A DNA stretch of 64,000 nt from Microbulbifer elongatus (GTDB lineage Bacteria; Pseudomonadota; Gammaproteobacteria; Pseudomonadales; Cellvibrionaceae), in contig NZ_CP088953.1 of assembly GCF_021165935.1 (NCBI RefSeq), forward strand, positions 186,001-250,000, given 5' to 3'. Below are positions 16,688 through 26,654 of the stretch, piece by piece (position 1 is the first letter of the stretch; the number at the start of each line of letters is the position of its first letter). Under the pieces are notes generated by a model that was not told the origin of the DNA, did no database searches, and worked only from the letters and a program-made list of their open reading frames with translations. The position numbers and the translations under genes were made by a program.

Positions 16688-18889
16688 ATGGGAGTTGGTC
16701 ACCGCGCTATTCGGTTCACATACAGTTTTCTGCTGATCGCGACTGCCCTGCTATTGCTGCTCACGGCCTGTGACAGGCAGGTATCAGAGCGCACACAACC
16801 CCTTCGGGAGACCACCACAACGACCTCGGCGGCCCAAGCGGTACCCCCGTATATCGAAACCGGTGACCTGGCGGCAATCCGCGAGCGCGGGGTGATCCGC
16901 TTCGTCAATCTCGGTGGCTCCGAGCTCGACGTGTTGCCGCGGGACAGTATCGTTACATTGAAGCACATTACCCTCGCCAACCAACTGGCGGAGAAACTGA
17001 AGCTTGATGCTGTGTGGATTGTCGCGCGTACCCCGCGGGAGGCCATGGAGATGGTCCAGGCGGGGAAAGCGGATATCGCCGCCTACTCCCTCACGGAGAC
17101 CGAAGCCCGCCGCGAGATAGTGGCCTTTACCGTTCCGCTGCTGCAAACTCGGCAAAAGCTGGTCACCAACCAGAAAGGCCCGGATATCAGTGATCCAAAG
17201 AAATTACGCAATGTCGAGCTGATTGCGCAAACGGGCTCAGTCTATGTACAGACCGCCGAGCGCCTGATCGCCGAGCATCCCCAGGCCAACCTTTCCATGA
17301 AGCAGGCGATTGCCTACGAAGACCGCGATACTCTGGTCGACCTGCTCAAGCAGAAGAAAAATCGCGCGGTCATCCTCGATGACTATATCGCCGATAACAT
17401 GCTCAGCTATCGCGACGACATCCGCGTGGGCGCCGCCGTTTCCGAAAAAGAGAATATCGCCTGGGCGGTACGCAAGGATTCCACACAGCTACTTGCCCGG
17501 GTCAATAATTACCTCACCCGCAATCTGGTCAATGCACCGGGCGACCGGATCGGTAACTGGAAAGCGATTCAGAAATCCGGCGTCATCCGATTCCTTACTT
17601 ATAACCGCCCGTCCGTCTACTACTTGTGGAAAGGGGTGCTGATGGGCTTTGACTACGACCTGGCCAAAGCCTTTGCGGAAAAACACGGCCTGCAGCTCCA
17701 GGTGATTGTTGTGCCCTACGACGAAACCCTGATCGACTGGCTGAAAGCGGGGAAAGGGGACTTTGCCGGAGCCCTGAAAAATATCACCCGGGAACGTATC
17801 GACCAGGGGGTTACTTTCACGCACTCCTATCGCGAAACTCCAGAGCAGGTTGTCAGCAACCGGAATAAACCGGAGATCAAACAGATTCAGGACCTCGCCG
17901 GGCGCACGCTGACGGTCAGAGCCAACTCACCGTTTATCGCCACGGCACGCACCCTCAAACGCAGCGGCATTGATGTCGCGGTGGAGGTCGCACCGGCAGA
18001 CATTTCCATCGCTGAGCTGGTCGACCGCATCGCAGAAGGCGAGCTGGATGCCACCATTGTGGATAACGATGACGTGATGATGGCAGCCTCCCTGCGCCCG
18101 GAGTTACAGCCAGGTACCCTGGTCAGCGACCCGCGCCCTCAGGGTTGGATGGTGATGGCACAGAACCGTCAGCTGCTGAAAAAACTCAATATTTTTCTCG
18201 CAAAATACCGTAAGAGTGACGCATACCCGGAAAAAGTTGCCGCGTATCTTGAGCCCAACAAACGCTTTACCCAGCACGTTGCCGCGCGCGTCATTCCGGG
18301 CAAGGATCTTTCCCCCTTTGATACGCTGGTAAAAAAATCAGTCTTGGAATACAGCTTTGACTGGCGCCTGGTCGTGGCGCAGATGTGGCAGGAAAGCAAC
18401 TTCAACCCGAAAGCGGTTTCCCCCGTGGGGGCCCAGGGGCTGTTGCAGGTGATGCCCGCGACTGCGGAAGATATGGGCTTTCCTCCTCCCGTGTTTGAGC
18501 CGGACCGCAATATTCGCGCGGGAGTAAAATACCTCGACTGGGTACGGGACCGATTTGAACCCACCCTGCCGGCTGTGGAAAAACTCTGGTTTATTCTCGC
18601 CTCCTACAATGCGGGCTACGGCCACCTGCTGGACGCGCGCCGACTGGCTCGGGAGCTCGGTCTCGACCCGGATGTCTGGTTCGGCAACGTGGAAACGGCC
18701 ATGCTCAAGCTGTCCGAGCCCCAGTACTTTACCAATGCCCGCTACGGTTACGTCCGCGGTGCTGAGCCGGTTCAGTATGTGCGCAAAATCAGCCAGCTCT
18801 ATCGCGCCTATACCGACGTCGCCAGCGGCGATATCGAGCCCAATCAAGTATTTCATCTCCGCGCGCCGCCACATCAGGTGCCCGAGTAG
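16688..18889 (+). CDS. MltF-like lytic transglycosylase lipoprotein with two solute-binding domains, second paralog
   Basis: This 733-residue lipoprotein (lipobox LLLTACD) has the same architecture as the gene at 4162-6402: two SBP_bac_3 domains (IRERGVIRFVNLGGSELDVL and IQKSGVIRFLTYNRPSVYYL mark their first strands), then an SLT domain with catalytic Glu569 in WQESNFNPKAVS, GLLQVMPATAEDMG and LASYNAGYGH. It should cleave peptidoglycan at the inner face of the outer membrane. The two paralogs are clearly diverged, so this is not a recent duplication. I chose the ATG at 16688 because GGGGAG lies 6 nt upstream and the signal peptide then starts normally; a GTG at 16637 is the alternative. It follows crp in the same direction but after a hairpin and 280 bp. 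Confidence 0.88.
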   Translation: MGVGHRAIRFTYSFLLIATALLLLLTACDRQVSERTQPLRETTTTTSAAQAVPPYIETGDLAAIRERGVIRFVNLGGSELDVLPRDSIVTLKHITLANQLAEKLKLDAVWIVARTPREAMEMVQAGKADIAAYSLTETEARREIVAFTVPLLQTRQKLVTNQKGPDISDPKKLRNVELIAQTGSVYVQTAERLIAEHPQANLSMKQAIAYEDRDTLVDLLKQKKNRAVILDDYIADNMLSYRDDIRVGAAVSEKENIAWAVRKDSTQLLARVNNYLTRNLVNAPGDRIGNWKAIQKSGVIRFLTYNRPSVYYLWKGVLMGFDYDLAKAFAEKHGLQLQVIVVPYDETLIDWLKAGKGDFAGALKNITRERIDQGVTFTHSYRETPEQVVSNRNKPEIKQIQDLAGRTLTVRANSPFIATARTLKRSGIDVAVEVAPADISIAELVDRIAEGELDATIVDNDDVMMAASLRPELQPGTLVSDPRPQGWMVMAQNRQLLKKLNIFLAKYRKSDAYPEKVAAYLEPNKRFTQHVAARVIPGKDLSPFDTLVKKSVLEYSFDWRLVVAQMWQESNFNPKAVSPVGAQGLLQVMPATAEDMGFPPPVFEPDRNIRAGVKYLDWVRDRFEPTLPAVEKLWFILASYNAGYGHLLDARRLARELGLDPDVWFGNVETAMLKLSEPQYFTNARYGYVRGAEPVQYVRKISQLYRAYTDVASGDIEPNQVFHLRAPPHQVPE

Positions 18890-19107
18890 CCGAAGCAATA
18901 AACGGACGGCCGACCAGCATTTTATACTGGCGCAGGCACCAGAATGACGCACAAAAAGAACAAATATCGGACCAAAGAACCAAAATATAGCAACAGTGCA
19001 AAATTAAACACTGCTGAGCGCGCGCATTTAGCAAATTATTCTCCCTCCCACTGGTACGTTGGTTGCAGCCAACTCAACACATCAACAAATAGTCTTAGGG
19101 AGATCCA

Positions 19108-21576
19108 ATGAGGGACAACAACAACTACCTCTCACTCAAAAAATCCCACCTGGCCTTAGCCATCTCGTGTGCGGCAATGCCGCTGCCGCAATTCGCCACG
19201 GCACAGAATACGGAAAGCGAAAGCAAACCCGCTTTCGAAGAAGTTGTCGTGACCGGCTCACGGCGCGAAGAAAATGTGATGGATATTCCCATCAATATTT
19301 CCGCAGTGGGTGGGGAAAAAATTGAAGATTTACGGCTCGACAGCATTTCCAAAATTGCTTACTACACGCCTGGTCTGACCGTTGTCGACCGCGGACCTCG
19401 GGACGAAGTCCCGGACATGATGGTGCGCGGACTCAATACCGGTGGCCTTGGCCCGGGTTTCAGCAGCAGTACCGTGGCCATGTATCTGGGCGACATTCCC
19501 CTGCAGGTAGACCTGAAGCCTGTGGATCTCGAGCGAGTAGAAGTGTTAATTGGCCCCCAGGGTACCCTTTACGGCCAGGGAACCATGGGCGGTGCCATTC
19601 GCTATATACCCGCGAAAGCAGATCCATCCGCGTACAGTGCCAGCTTCCGCGGAAGCGCCAGCAGCACAAATGAAAGCTCGGGCCTCGGCCAGGAGTACGG
19701 AGCCACCCTGAACTTCGCCCTGACCGATACCCTCGCCATAAGGGTAAACGCCGACAGCGTCCAAAACCCGGGGTTTATCGATTACAGCTATGTCGTGCGC
19801 GAGTCCGGGGTCTCCAATCCGGACCCGGACTTCAACGACCCTGACGACGTCGCCGCCAACCTGCGCAAAGTCAAAGATGCAAATGGAGAAGACACCAAGT
19901 CCGGGCGAATCAATCTACGCTGGCTCGCGAACGATTGGCTGGAAGCCAACCTGTGGCACTATTACCAGGACACCAAGGCTGAGGGTCGTCAACTGTCAAA
20001 CCAGCTCGCTTTCGGTACCGGACCCTATGAGTCTGGCATGCGTTACGAAGAGCCGAACCACTACACCAACAAACTCACCAGTATCGAGCTGATTGGCGAC
20101 CTTGGATTCGCCCAGGCCACCATGGTTTATGGTCAATCCGAATATGAAGAGCTGGGACAGCGCGACCAGACCGACCTGCTCCTCGACCTGGACTACGGTT
20201 ATGATTCCTTCCCCTCATTCTCCGCCTATACCCGTGAAGAAGTAAAAGACAAAGCAGACACCTTTGAACTGCGTATGTCTTCACAGCATGAAGGCCCGTT
20301 CAAATGGGTAGCGGGTTACTTCCAGAATGCGTATGTTTCCGATGCGATCAGTGAAGAATTTACTCCCTTCTTTGACCAGTTCGCTGTGGATAACTGGGAT
20401 GCCGTACAGCTGCGCCCTGACAGTCTGGAATATATTCAGCTTACGGATATCGACGAGAAAGAATCTGCATTTTACGGTGAACTGACCTATAACCTGAGCG
20501 ACACACTCGCGGTCACCGGCGGTTATCGCCGTTACAGTTTTGAAACCGATATTACCGGTGGCTTCGGACTTCCTCTGTACGATACCGTATTCCTCGGAGC
20601 GCCTCAGGACGCCATCAACGTAGACCTGGGGACCAATCAGGGGGAGGACGAGGGAGACCTGTTCAAGTTCAACCTGGCCTGGGACGCGACCGATTCCGGC
20701 ATGGTGTATTTCACTTACTCCCAAGGCTACCGCAACGGCGGCGTCAACTCCGTACCGGAATGTACCCCGGAGCAGATTGCCAGCGATAATCAGCAACTGT
20801 GTGCACTGCCGGAAGAAGTACTGATTGACCCGGACAAAATCGACAACTACGAAATCGGCTACAAAGGTCTGGTCGGCGAGCGCCTAAATATCAGCACCGC
20901 GCTGTACTACATCGACTGGAGCGACCTGCAGGTTGCCACCACCACCCAAAATGGATCTCTCCCCATTACCGGCAACGGCAGTGCCGCCGTCAGCCAGGGA
21001 TTTGAGCTCCAGGGAAGCTGGCTGATCAGTGACAGTCTGGACCTGGCCTTCTCCTACGCGTACACCGACGCCGAGCTTACCGAGAATACCCCCGGCCTCG
21101 TCGGCCCCTACGATGTCTACGCGGGCGCTCGCCTGCCGGGACACGCCGAACACCAGGGCTCACTCAACCTGAACTACTCAACCACGGTAATGGGCAACTA
21201 TGACCTGGCTCTGAACTACGGGCTCGTGTTCGCCAGCGATGTGTACAACATGGTTGGTGGCCCCGAAGACCCGCTGTATATGGTCGAGGAAGATGGCAGC
21301 ATTACTGCGGGTGACCGCGGCGGCGAAGCGATTCCGGGTTATGCGGTACACCACCTGTCTGCCACCCTGTCACTGGACAACTGGACCGTGCAGGCGTTCG
21401 CGGACAACCTGTGGGACAAGTACTACATCACCGGAACCCGCACCAGCCGCCGCAACCTGCAGGACGAAAACAACGGTCCGGGTATCGAGTGGGGTAACGG
21501 CTTTACCCAGCGTTCCTACGGCCAGTACGTGGGCACACCACGCACCATTGGTGCCCGCTTCACCTACAGCTTCTGA
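19108..21576 (+). CDS. TonB-dependent outer-membrane receptor
   Basis: The 822-residue protein has a signal peptide ending about ATAQN, then a TonB-box-like stretch, EEVVVTGSRREENVMDIPIN. The plug domain follows (ISKIAYYTPGLTV, MMVRGLNTGG, VEVLIGPQGTLYGQGTMGGA), then a 22-strand-type beta barrel (FTYSQGYRNGGVN, IDNYEIGYKGLVGERLNIST) ending in aromatic RFTYSF, the usual C-terminal sorting strand. It should import an unknown substrate across the outer membrane using TonB energy; the plug resembles the type found in sphingomonad and marine degraders, and no siderophore genes are nearby. AGGGAGATCC precedes the ATG. A terminator and then a TPR-sulfotransferase gene follow, a pairing seen in other marine bacteria. 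Confidence 0.93.
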   Translation: MRDNNNYLSLKKSHLALAISCAAMPLPQFATAQNTESESKPAFEEVVVTGSRREENVMDIPINISAVGGEKIEDLRLDSISKIAYYTPGLTVVDRGPRDEVPDMMVRGLNTGGLGPGFSSSTVAMYLGDIPLQVDLKPVDLERVEVLIGPQGTLYGQGTMGGAIRYIPAKADPSAYSASFRGSASSTNESSGLGQEYGATLNFALTDTLAIRVNADSVQNPGFIDYSYVVRESGVSNPDPDFNDPDDVAANLRKVKDANGEDTKSGRINLRWLANDWLEANLWHYYQDTKAEGRQLSNQLAFGTGPYESGMRYEEPNHYTNKLTSIELIGDLGFAQATMVYGQSEYEELGQRDQTDLLLDLDYGYDSFPSFSAYTREEVKDKADTFELRMSSQHEGPFKWVAGYFQNAYVSDAISEEFTPFFDQFAVDNWDAVQLRPDSLEYIQLTDIDEKESAFYGELTYNLSDTLAVTGGYRRYSFETDITGGFGLPLYDTVFLGAPQDAINVDLGTNQGEDEGDLFKFNLAWDATDSGMVYFTYSQGYRNGGVNSVPECTPEQIASDNQQLCALPEEVLIDPDKIDNYEIGYKGLVGERLNISTALYYIDWSDLQVATTTQNGSLPITGNGSAAVSQGFELQGSWLISDSLDLAFSYAYTDAELTENTPGLVGPYDVYAGARLPGHAEHQGSLNLNYSTTVMGNYDLALNYGLVFASDVYNMVGGPEDPLYMVEEDGSITAGDRGGEAIPGYAVHHLSATLSLDNWTVQAFADNLWDKYYITGTRTSRRNLQDENNGPGIEWGNGFTQRSYGQYVGTPRTIGARFTYSF

Positions 21577-21595
21577 CACCTGTAGGCTTTCTATC

Positions 21596-21632
21596 AAGCC
21601 GGTCTGGGATACACTGTCCCGGCCGGCTTTTT
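21596..21632 (+). terminator. Terminator after the TonB receptor gene
   Basis: AAGCCGG pairs with CCGGCTT around an inner TGGGA/TCCC stem and ends in a five-T run. It is only 17 bp before the sulfotransferase ATG, so it may act as a partial terminator rather than a full stop. Confidence 0.7.
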
Positions 21633-21648
21633 CAGTTTTTGGTTCACC

Positions 21649-23223
21649 ATGCAGAATCCATCCATCGCGCATTTACAGCAGTCTGCAGAGCAGGCCCTCA
21701 ACAGGGGCGACATGCGCGCCCTGCACCACTACAGTCGGCAGATATTGCAGCTGGACCCGGAGCACCGCGATGCCTGGTTTCTAATCAGCATTGCCGCCGG
21801 GGCTGCCGGCCAGATGCGCAAGGCCGTGGAAATGGTTGAGCGCGCATTACATTCCGATCCACAGAACGCGGAATATCTCACGCAGAAGGCACGCTACTGT
21901 GCTCAGTTGAATGACTACAAAAGCGCAATTCAGGCCGCGGACGCAGCACTGGCGGCAAGCCCAAATCGTCCACTGCTACTCGATACACTCGGCGTGGTCT
22001 ACGCGCGCTTCGACGAGCACCACAAGGCGATTGCTCCTCTGCGCGGCGCGGTGGCACAGGCGCCCCACAACCCCCAGTTTCAGTTCAATCTTGCCTCCAC
22101 TGAACAATTCCTTGGCAATATCGAAGCCGCACGCACGGCCTACCAAAAAGCCATCGAGCTGCAACCGGGCTTCGCCCGCGCCCACTGGGCCCTTTCGGAA
22201 CTGGGTAAAAACAGTACGGGCACAGGGGATACTGACAAGCTGAACACGTTGTTACAGCAACCGCAGTTGAGCGCGGAAGATCAACTGTATTTCAGTCACG
22301 CACTGGCAAGGAATCTTGAACAGCGCGGTGATTACTCTCAGGCCTTTCAATGTCTAAATAACGCCAAACAACGTTACCGAAAAAAGATCGGCTACACTTT
22401 TTCACAGGATGCCACGCTGTTTGGTGCGGTGAAATCGGCGTTCGCATCGCCGGCGACGAATCGCGCAACCGGGCTTGGCAGGCAGTTTCTGTTTATCGTG
22501 GGTATGCCACGCTCGGGCACCACTCTGGTAGAACGCATTCTGGCCAGTCACTCAAGGGTCGAATCACTGGGGGAGCTTCACGAGTTTCCACTGGTCGTCA
22601 AGCAACATTCAAACACAGACCACCCACGCACCCTGGATGAACAGGTCATTTCCGGAGCACTGGAACAACCTCCGAATAGCATCGGCCAGGCTTACGAGGC
22701 GCGATGTCTCGCTCGGGGCAAAAGTGCTGACTACCTGATTGACAAACTGCCGATGAATTTTCTCTATCTCGGGTTTATTCTGCGCAGCCTGCCAGAAGCA
22801 AAGATAGTCGTACTCGACCGGCATCCACTGGATGTGTGCCTGAGCAACTTCCGTCAATTATTTTCTTTCAACTTTCGCTACTACCACTATCACTACAGCC
22901 TTGAAGACACTGCACGCTATATCTGTGCCTACAAGGATTTAATGAGCCACTGGAAAACAGTCTACGGGAACAGAATCCATACGGTGAACTACGAACAGCT
23001 CACCGAAACCCCCCGGCAGGAAGCAGGCGAGCTACTACAGCATATTGGATTACCCTGGGAGGAAAGCTGCCTGGCGTTCCACCAGTCCAATGCGCCAGTA
23101 TCCACCGCGAGCAGTGTACAGATACGCCAGCCGATTTATCGGGACTCGGTGAAAAGATGGAAGCGGTTTGAAAAAGAACTTACCCCCGCCATCGATATCT
23201 TCAACCAGACTGGCGTCCTGTAG
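21649..23223 (+). CDS. TPR-repeat sulfotransferase-family protein
   Basis: The 524-residue protein has about five tetratricopeptide repeats in residues 1-190 (YSRQILQLDPEHRDAWFLIS, AYQKAIELQPGFARAHWALS). A sulfotransferase domain follows with the PAPS 5'-phosphosulfate loop FIVGMPRSGTTLVERILASH (about residue 285) and the 3'-phosphate-binding segment VVLDRHPLDVCLSNFRQL. The family is known to accompany TonB receptors in sphingomonads and marine gammaproteobacteria, but its natural acceptor is not known. There is no signal peptide, so it is cytosolic. It follows the receptor after a short hairpin and is probably partly co-expressed with it. Confidence 0.88.
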   Translation: MQNPSIAHLQQSAEQALNRGDMRALHHYSRQILQLDPEHRDAWFLISIAAGAAGQMRKAVEMVERALHSDPQNAEYLTQKARYCAQLNDYKSAIQAADAALAASPNRPLLLDTLGVVYARFDEHHKAIAPLRGAVAQAPHNPQFQFNLASTEQFLGNIEAARTAYQKAIELQPGFARAHWALSELGKNSTGTGDTDKLNTLLQQPQLSAEDQLYFSHALARNLEQRGDYSQAFQCLNNAKQRYRKKIGYTFSQDATLFGAVKSAFASPATNRATGLGRQFLFIVGMPRSGTTLVERILASHSRVESLGELHEFPLVVKQHSNTDHPRTLDEQVISGALEQPPNSIGQAYEARCLARGKSADYLIDKLPMNFLYLGFILRSLPEAKIVVLDRHPLDVCLSNFRQLFSFNFRYYHYHYSLEDTARYICAYKDLMSHWKTVYGNRIHTVNYEQLTETPRQEAGELLQHIGLPWEESCLAFHQSNAPVSTASSVQIRQPIYRDSVKRWKRFEKELTPAIDIFNQTGVL

Positions 23224-23320
23224 AGAGCTCCTGAGTAATTCCTTACGATTCTTGAATGGCCGGTGGTTGCAACGCCGCACGGTTCCAGCGGATGCAGAGC
23301 GTACATAATCTGTATCTGGC

Positions 23321-24193
23321 TCAGGTTTCGATAAAGTCACCGCCATTTGGGTGGATCACCTGCCCCGTCAAATACGACGCATCCCTACTGGCGAGGAATA
23401 CGAAACAGGTCGCCACCTCGCAGGGTTGTCCCGCACGCCCCATCGGCGTATCTCCGCCAAACTCTTCCACCTCTTCGGCGGAAAACGTCGCCGCAATCAG
23501 CGGGGTCCATATGGGGCCGGGCGCTACCCCGTTCACACGAATACCCCGTGCAACCAGGGATTTCGCCAGAGAGCGGGTATACGCGGTAATCGCGCCCTTG
23601 GTGCTGGAATAATCGATCAGGTGAGGGCTGCCCCGGTATGCGGTTACCGAAGTGGTGTTGAGAATGACTCCGTCGTCCGGGAGATGCTCCAATGCCGCCT
23701 GAGAAAAATAAAAGAAAGGAAACAGGTTGGTGGCGTAGGTATCCTGCAGCTGCTCTGCTGAGATTTCTTCCAGGCCTTCGGTCGGGTGTTGCTGTGCTGC
23801 GTTATTGACCAGAATATCGAGTCGCCCAAAGTTCTCTACGGTACGGCGCACACTGTCCCGGCAGAAGGCTTCATCGCGCACATCGCCTGACAACAGAAGG
23901 CATCTGCGCCCTTCCTTCTCCACCAAGCTTCGGGTTTCCGCAGCATCGGCGTCTTCATTCAAATAAACAATCGCCAGGTCTGCCCCTTCCCGGGCAAAGT
24001 GCACCGCGGTGGCGCGACCAATACCACTGTCACCACCGGTGATCAACGCCACCTTTCCACTGAGTTTGTCGCTGCCACGATAGTCCTCCCGAATAAAGAC
24101 CGGCTGTGGTTCCATGGCGCTCTCGCGCCCCGGCTGTTGCGACTGGCTCTGAGCTGGCCGCTTCCGCTGGTGTCGATCAAAATCTTGCGACAT
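23321..24193 (-). CDS. Short-chain dehydrogenase of the YghA/general-stress-39 type
   Basis: The 290-residue protein is a classical SDR with an N-terminal extension (GRESAMEPQPVFIREDYRGS) typical of YghA and Bacillus GSP39/YdaD. It has the cofactor loop TGGDSGIGRA, NNAAQQ, the catalytic serine in TTSVTAYRG and the tyrosine-lysine pair in YSSTKGAI. Family members are NAD(P)-dependent oxidoreductases of poorly defined substrate, often induced by general stress. I chose the ATG at 24193 with GGGGAAGAAG upstream; an ATG at 24232 would add 13 residues. It converges with the sulfotransferase gene, with no strong hairpin between. Confidence 0.9.
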   Translation of the reverse strand: MSQDFDRHQRKRPAQSQSQQPGRESAMEPQPVFIREDYRGSDKLSGKVALITGGDSGIGRATAVHFAREGADLAIVYLNEDADAAETRSLVEKEGRRCLLLSGDVRDEAFCRDSVRRTVENFGRLDILVNNAAQQHPTEGLEEISAEQLQDTYATNLFPFFYFSQAALEHLPDDGVILNTTSVTAYRGSPHLIDYSSTKGAITAYTRSLAKSLVARGIRVNGVAPGPIWTPLIAATFSAEEVEEFGGDTPMGRAGQPCEVATCFVFLASRDASYLTGQVIHPNGGDFIET

Positions 24194-24396
24194 TCTTCTT
24201 CCCCGAGGTGATGACTGAGATACGGTGAGCAACAGCGGCAGCGGCTGCCTATGAGGAGACGCCGGTTCTTACCAGGTCACCCGAGGCCGCTTCGCGGTTT
24301 CCGGTTACTCTCCGGCTTCGTCGTAACTGTAGCGAATTCAGTACAATTCTCTCCGGGTGCGGGGTACTCAAGGTCGATGGCTCCGCCCCATGCCAC

Positions 24397-25275
24397 TTAT
24401 TTCCCCAAGTGTGTGCCGAGATAGTCCAGCAACATTCGCACTTTGGGTGACAGATGCCGATTGTGGGGATAAATGCCCCAGATACCGTCGTCCTCTTCCC
24501 GGTAGGGCTCCAGCAGTGACACCAGTCGCCCGCTCTGCAGTGCTTCGTCAACGTAGTAGTCCGGCAACTGTACGATACCCATGCCCTTGAGGGCCGCATC
24601 CACCAGGGCACGCCCGCTGTTACAGCGGATAGAGCCACTGATGCGGATATTTTTCGCCCGTCCCTGCTCCCGGAAACGCCAGTAATCCAGCGTACCCAAC
24701 AGACAATTGTGCCGCGCCAGCTCCGTCAGACTTCGGGGCTCGCCATAGGTAGATAGATAGTCCGGCGAGGCACAGACATAAAGGGTGCGTGATGCCAGTC
24801 TGCGCGCCATCATGCTGGAATCATCGAGCTTGCCCAGGCGAACGGCAAGATCGAACCCCTCCGCCACCAGATCAAGTTTCTGGTTGGTGAGCGCCATCTC
24901 CACCTGCAGTTCCGGATAGCGCAAGGCGAAGTCATGTACCAGTGGCGCCAGCGTGGTCTCGCCGTAGGTAACCGGTGCAGTAAGACGCAGTCGCCCCCGG
25001 GGCGCCTGCTGTAGATCGGTGACCGCACGCTCCGCGTCTGCCAGCCCTTCCAAAAGCTGGCGACAGTGCTGGTAATAGACTTGCCCCACCTCGGTCAGGG
25101 ATACCCTGCGGGTGGTGCGGTAGAACAGCCTGGTGGAAAGCCGCGATTCCAGTGCTTTTACCTGGCGGCTGACCTGGGCAGTGGAGATGCCCAGCTTGCG
25201 CGCCGCATCGGTAAAGCTGCCGGTCTCCGCAACCGCCACGAATTCATTCACGCCTTCCCAGTTACCCACATTCAT
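24397..25275 (-). CDS. LysR-family transcriptional regulator
   Basis: The 292-residue protein has the LysR winged helix-turn-helix at residues about 3-62 (FVAVAETGSFTDAARKLGIS, AQVSRQVKALESRLSTRLFY) and a co-inducer domain of the usual length with GFDLAVRLGKLDDSSMMARR and a C-terminal SPKVRMLLDYLGTHLGK. This is the CrgA/AaeR-like clade. It lies divergent from the glutathione-dependent formaldehyde dehydrogenase gene, an arrangement in which LysR proteins commonly regulate the neighbouring dehydrogenase; the ligand is unknown. The ATG at 25275 gives the conserved length, with GGGAG about 9 nt upstream; an ATG at 25326 would add a 17-residue tail. Confidence 0.92.
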   Translation of the reverse strand: MNVGNWEGVNEFVAVAETGSFTDAARKLGISTAQVSRQVKALESRLSTRLFYRTTRRVSLTEVGQVYYQHCRQLLEGLADAERAVTDLQQAPRGRLRLTAPVTYGETTLAPLVHDFALRYPELQVEMALTNQKLDLVAEGFDLAVRLGKLDDSSMMARRLASRTLYVCASPDYLSTYGEPRSLTELARHNCLLGTLDYWRFREQGRAKNIRISGSIRCNSGRALVDAALKGMGIVQLPDYYVDEALQSGRLVSLLEPYREEDDGIWGIYPHNRHLSPKVRMLLDYLGTHLGK

Positions 25276-25434
25276 CGCGTTTTCTCCCGCCACACATCCA
25301 GATACTCGCGCGGCCTGGTGCTTCACACCTCACACTGCGTCGCCGCATTGTTACAAAATGGTAAAAATGAATTTCAGAGCAGACAGATTATAAGCAATAC
25401 GGAAAAAGTTAGACTGGACTCCATCTGGCGGTAG

Positions 25435-26592
<1,158 letters not shown>

Positions 26593-26654
26593 GTGTAAAG
26601 ATAGAGCTGAAACCTAACCCCCGTCCTACACACATAAAAAAACCGCGCATTGCC

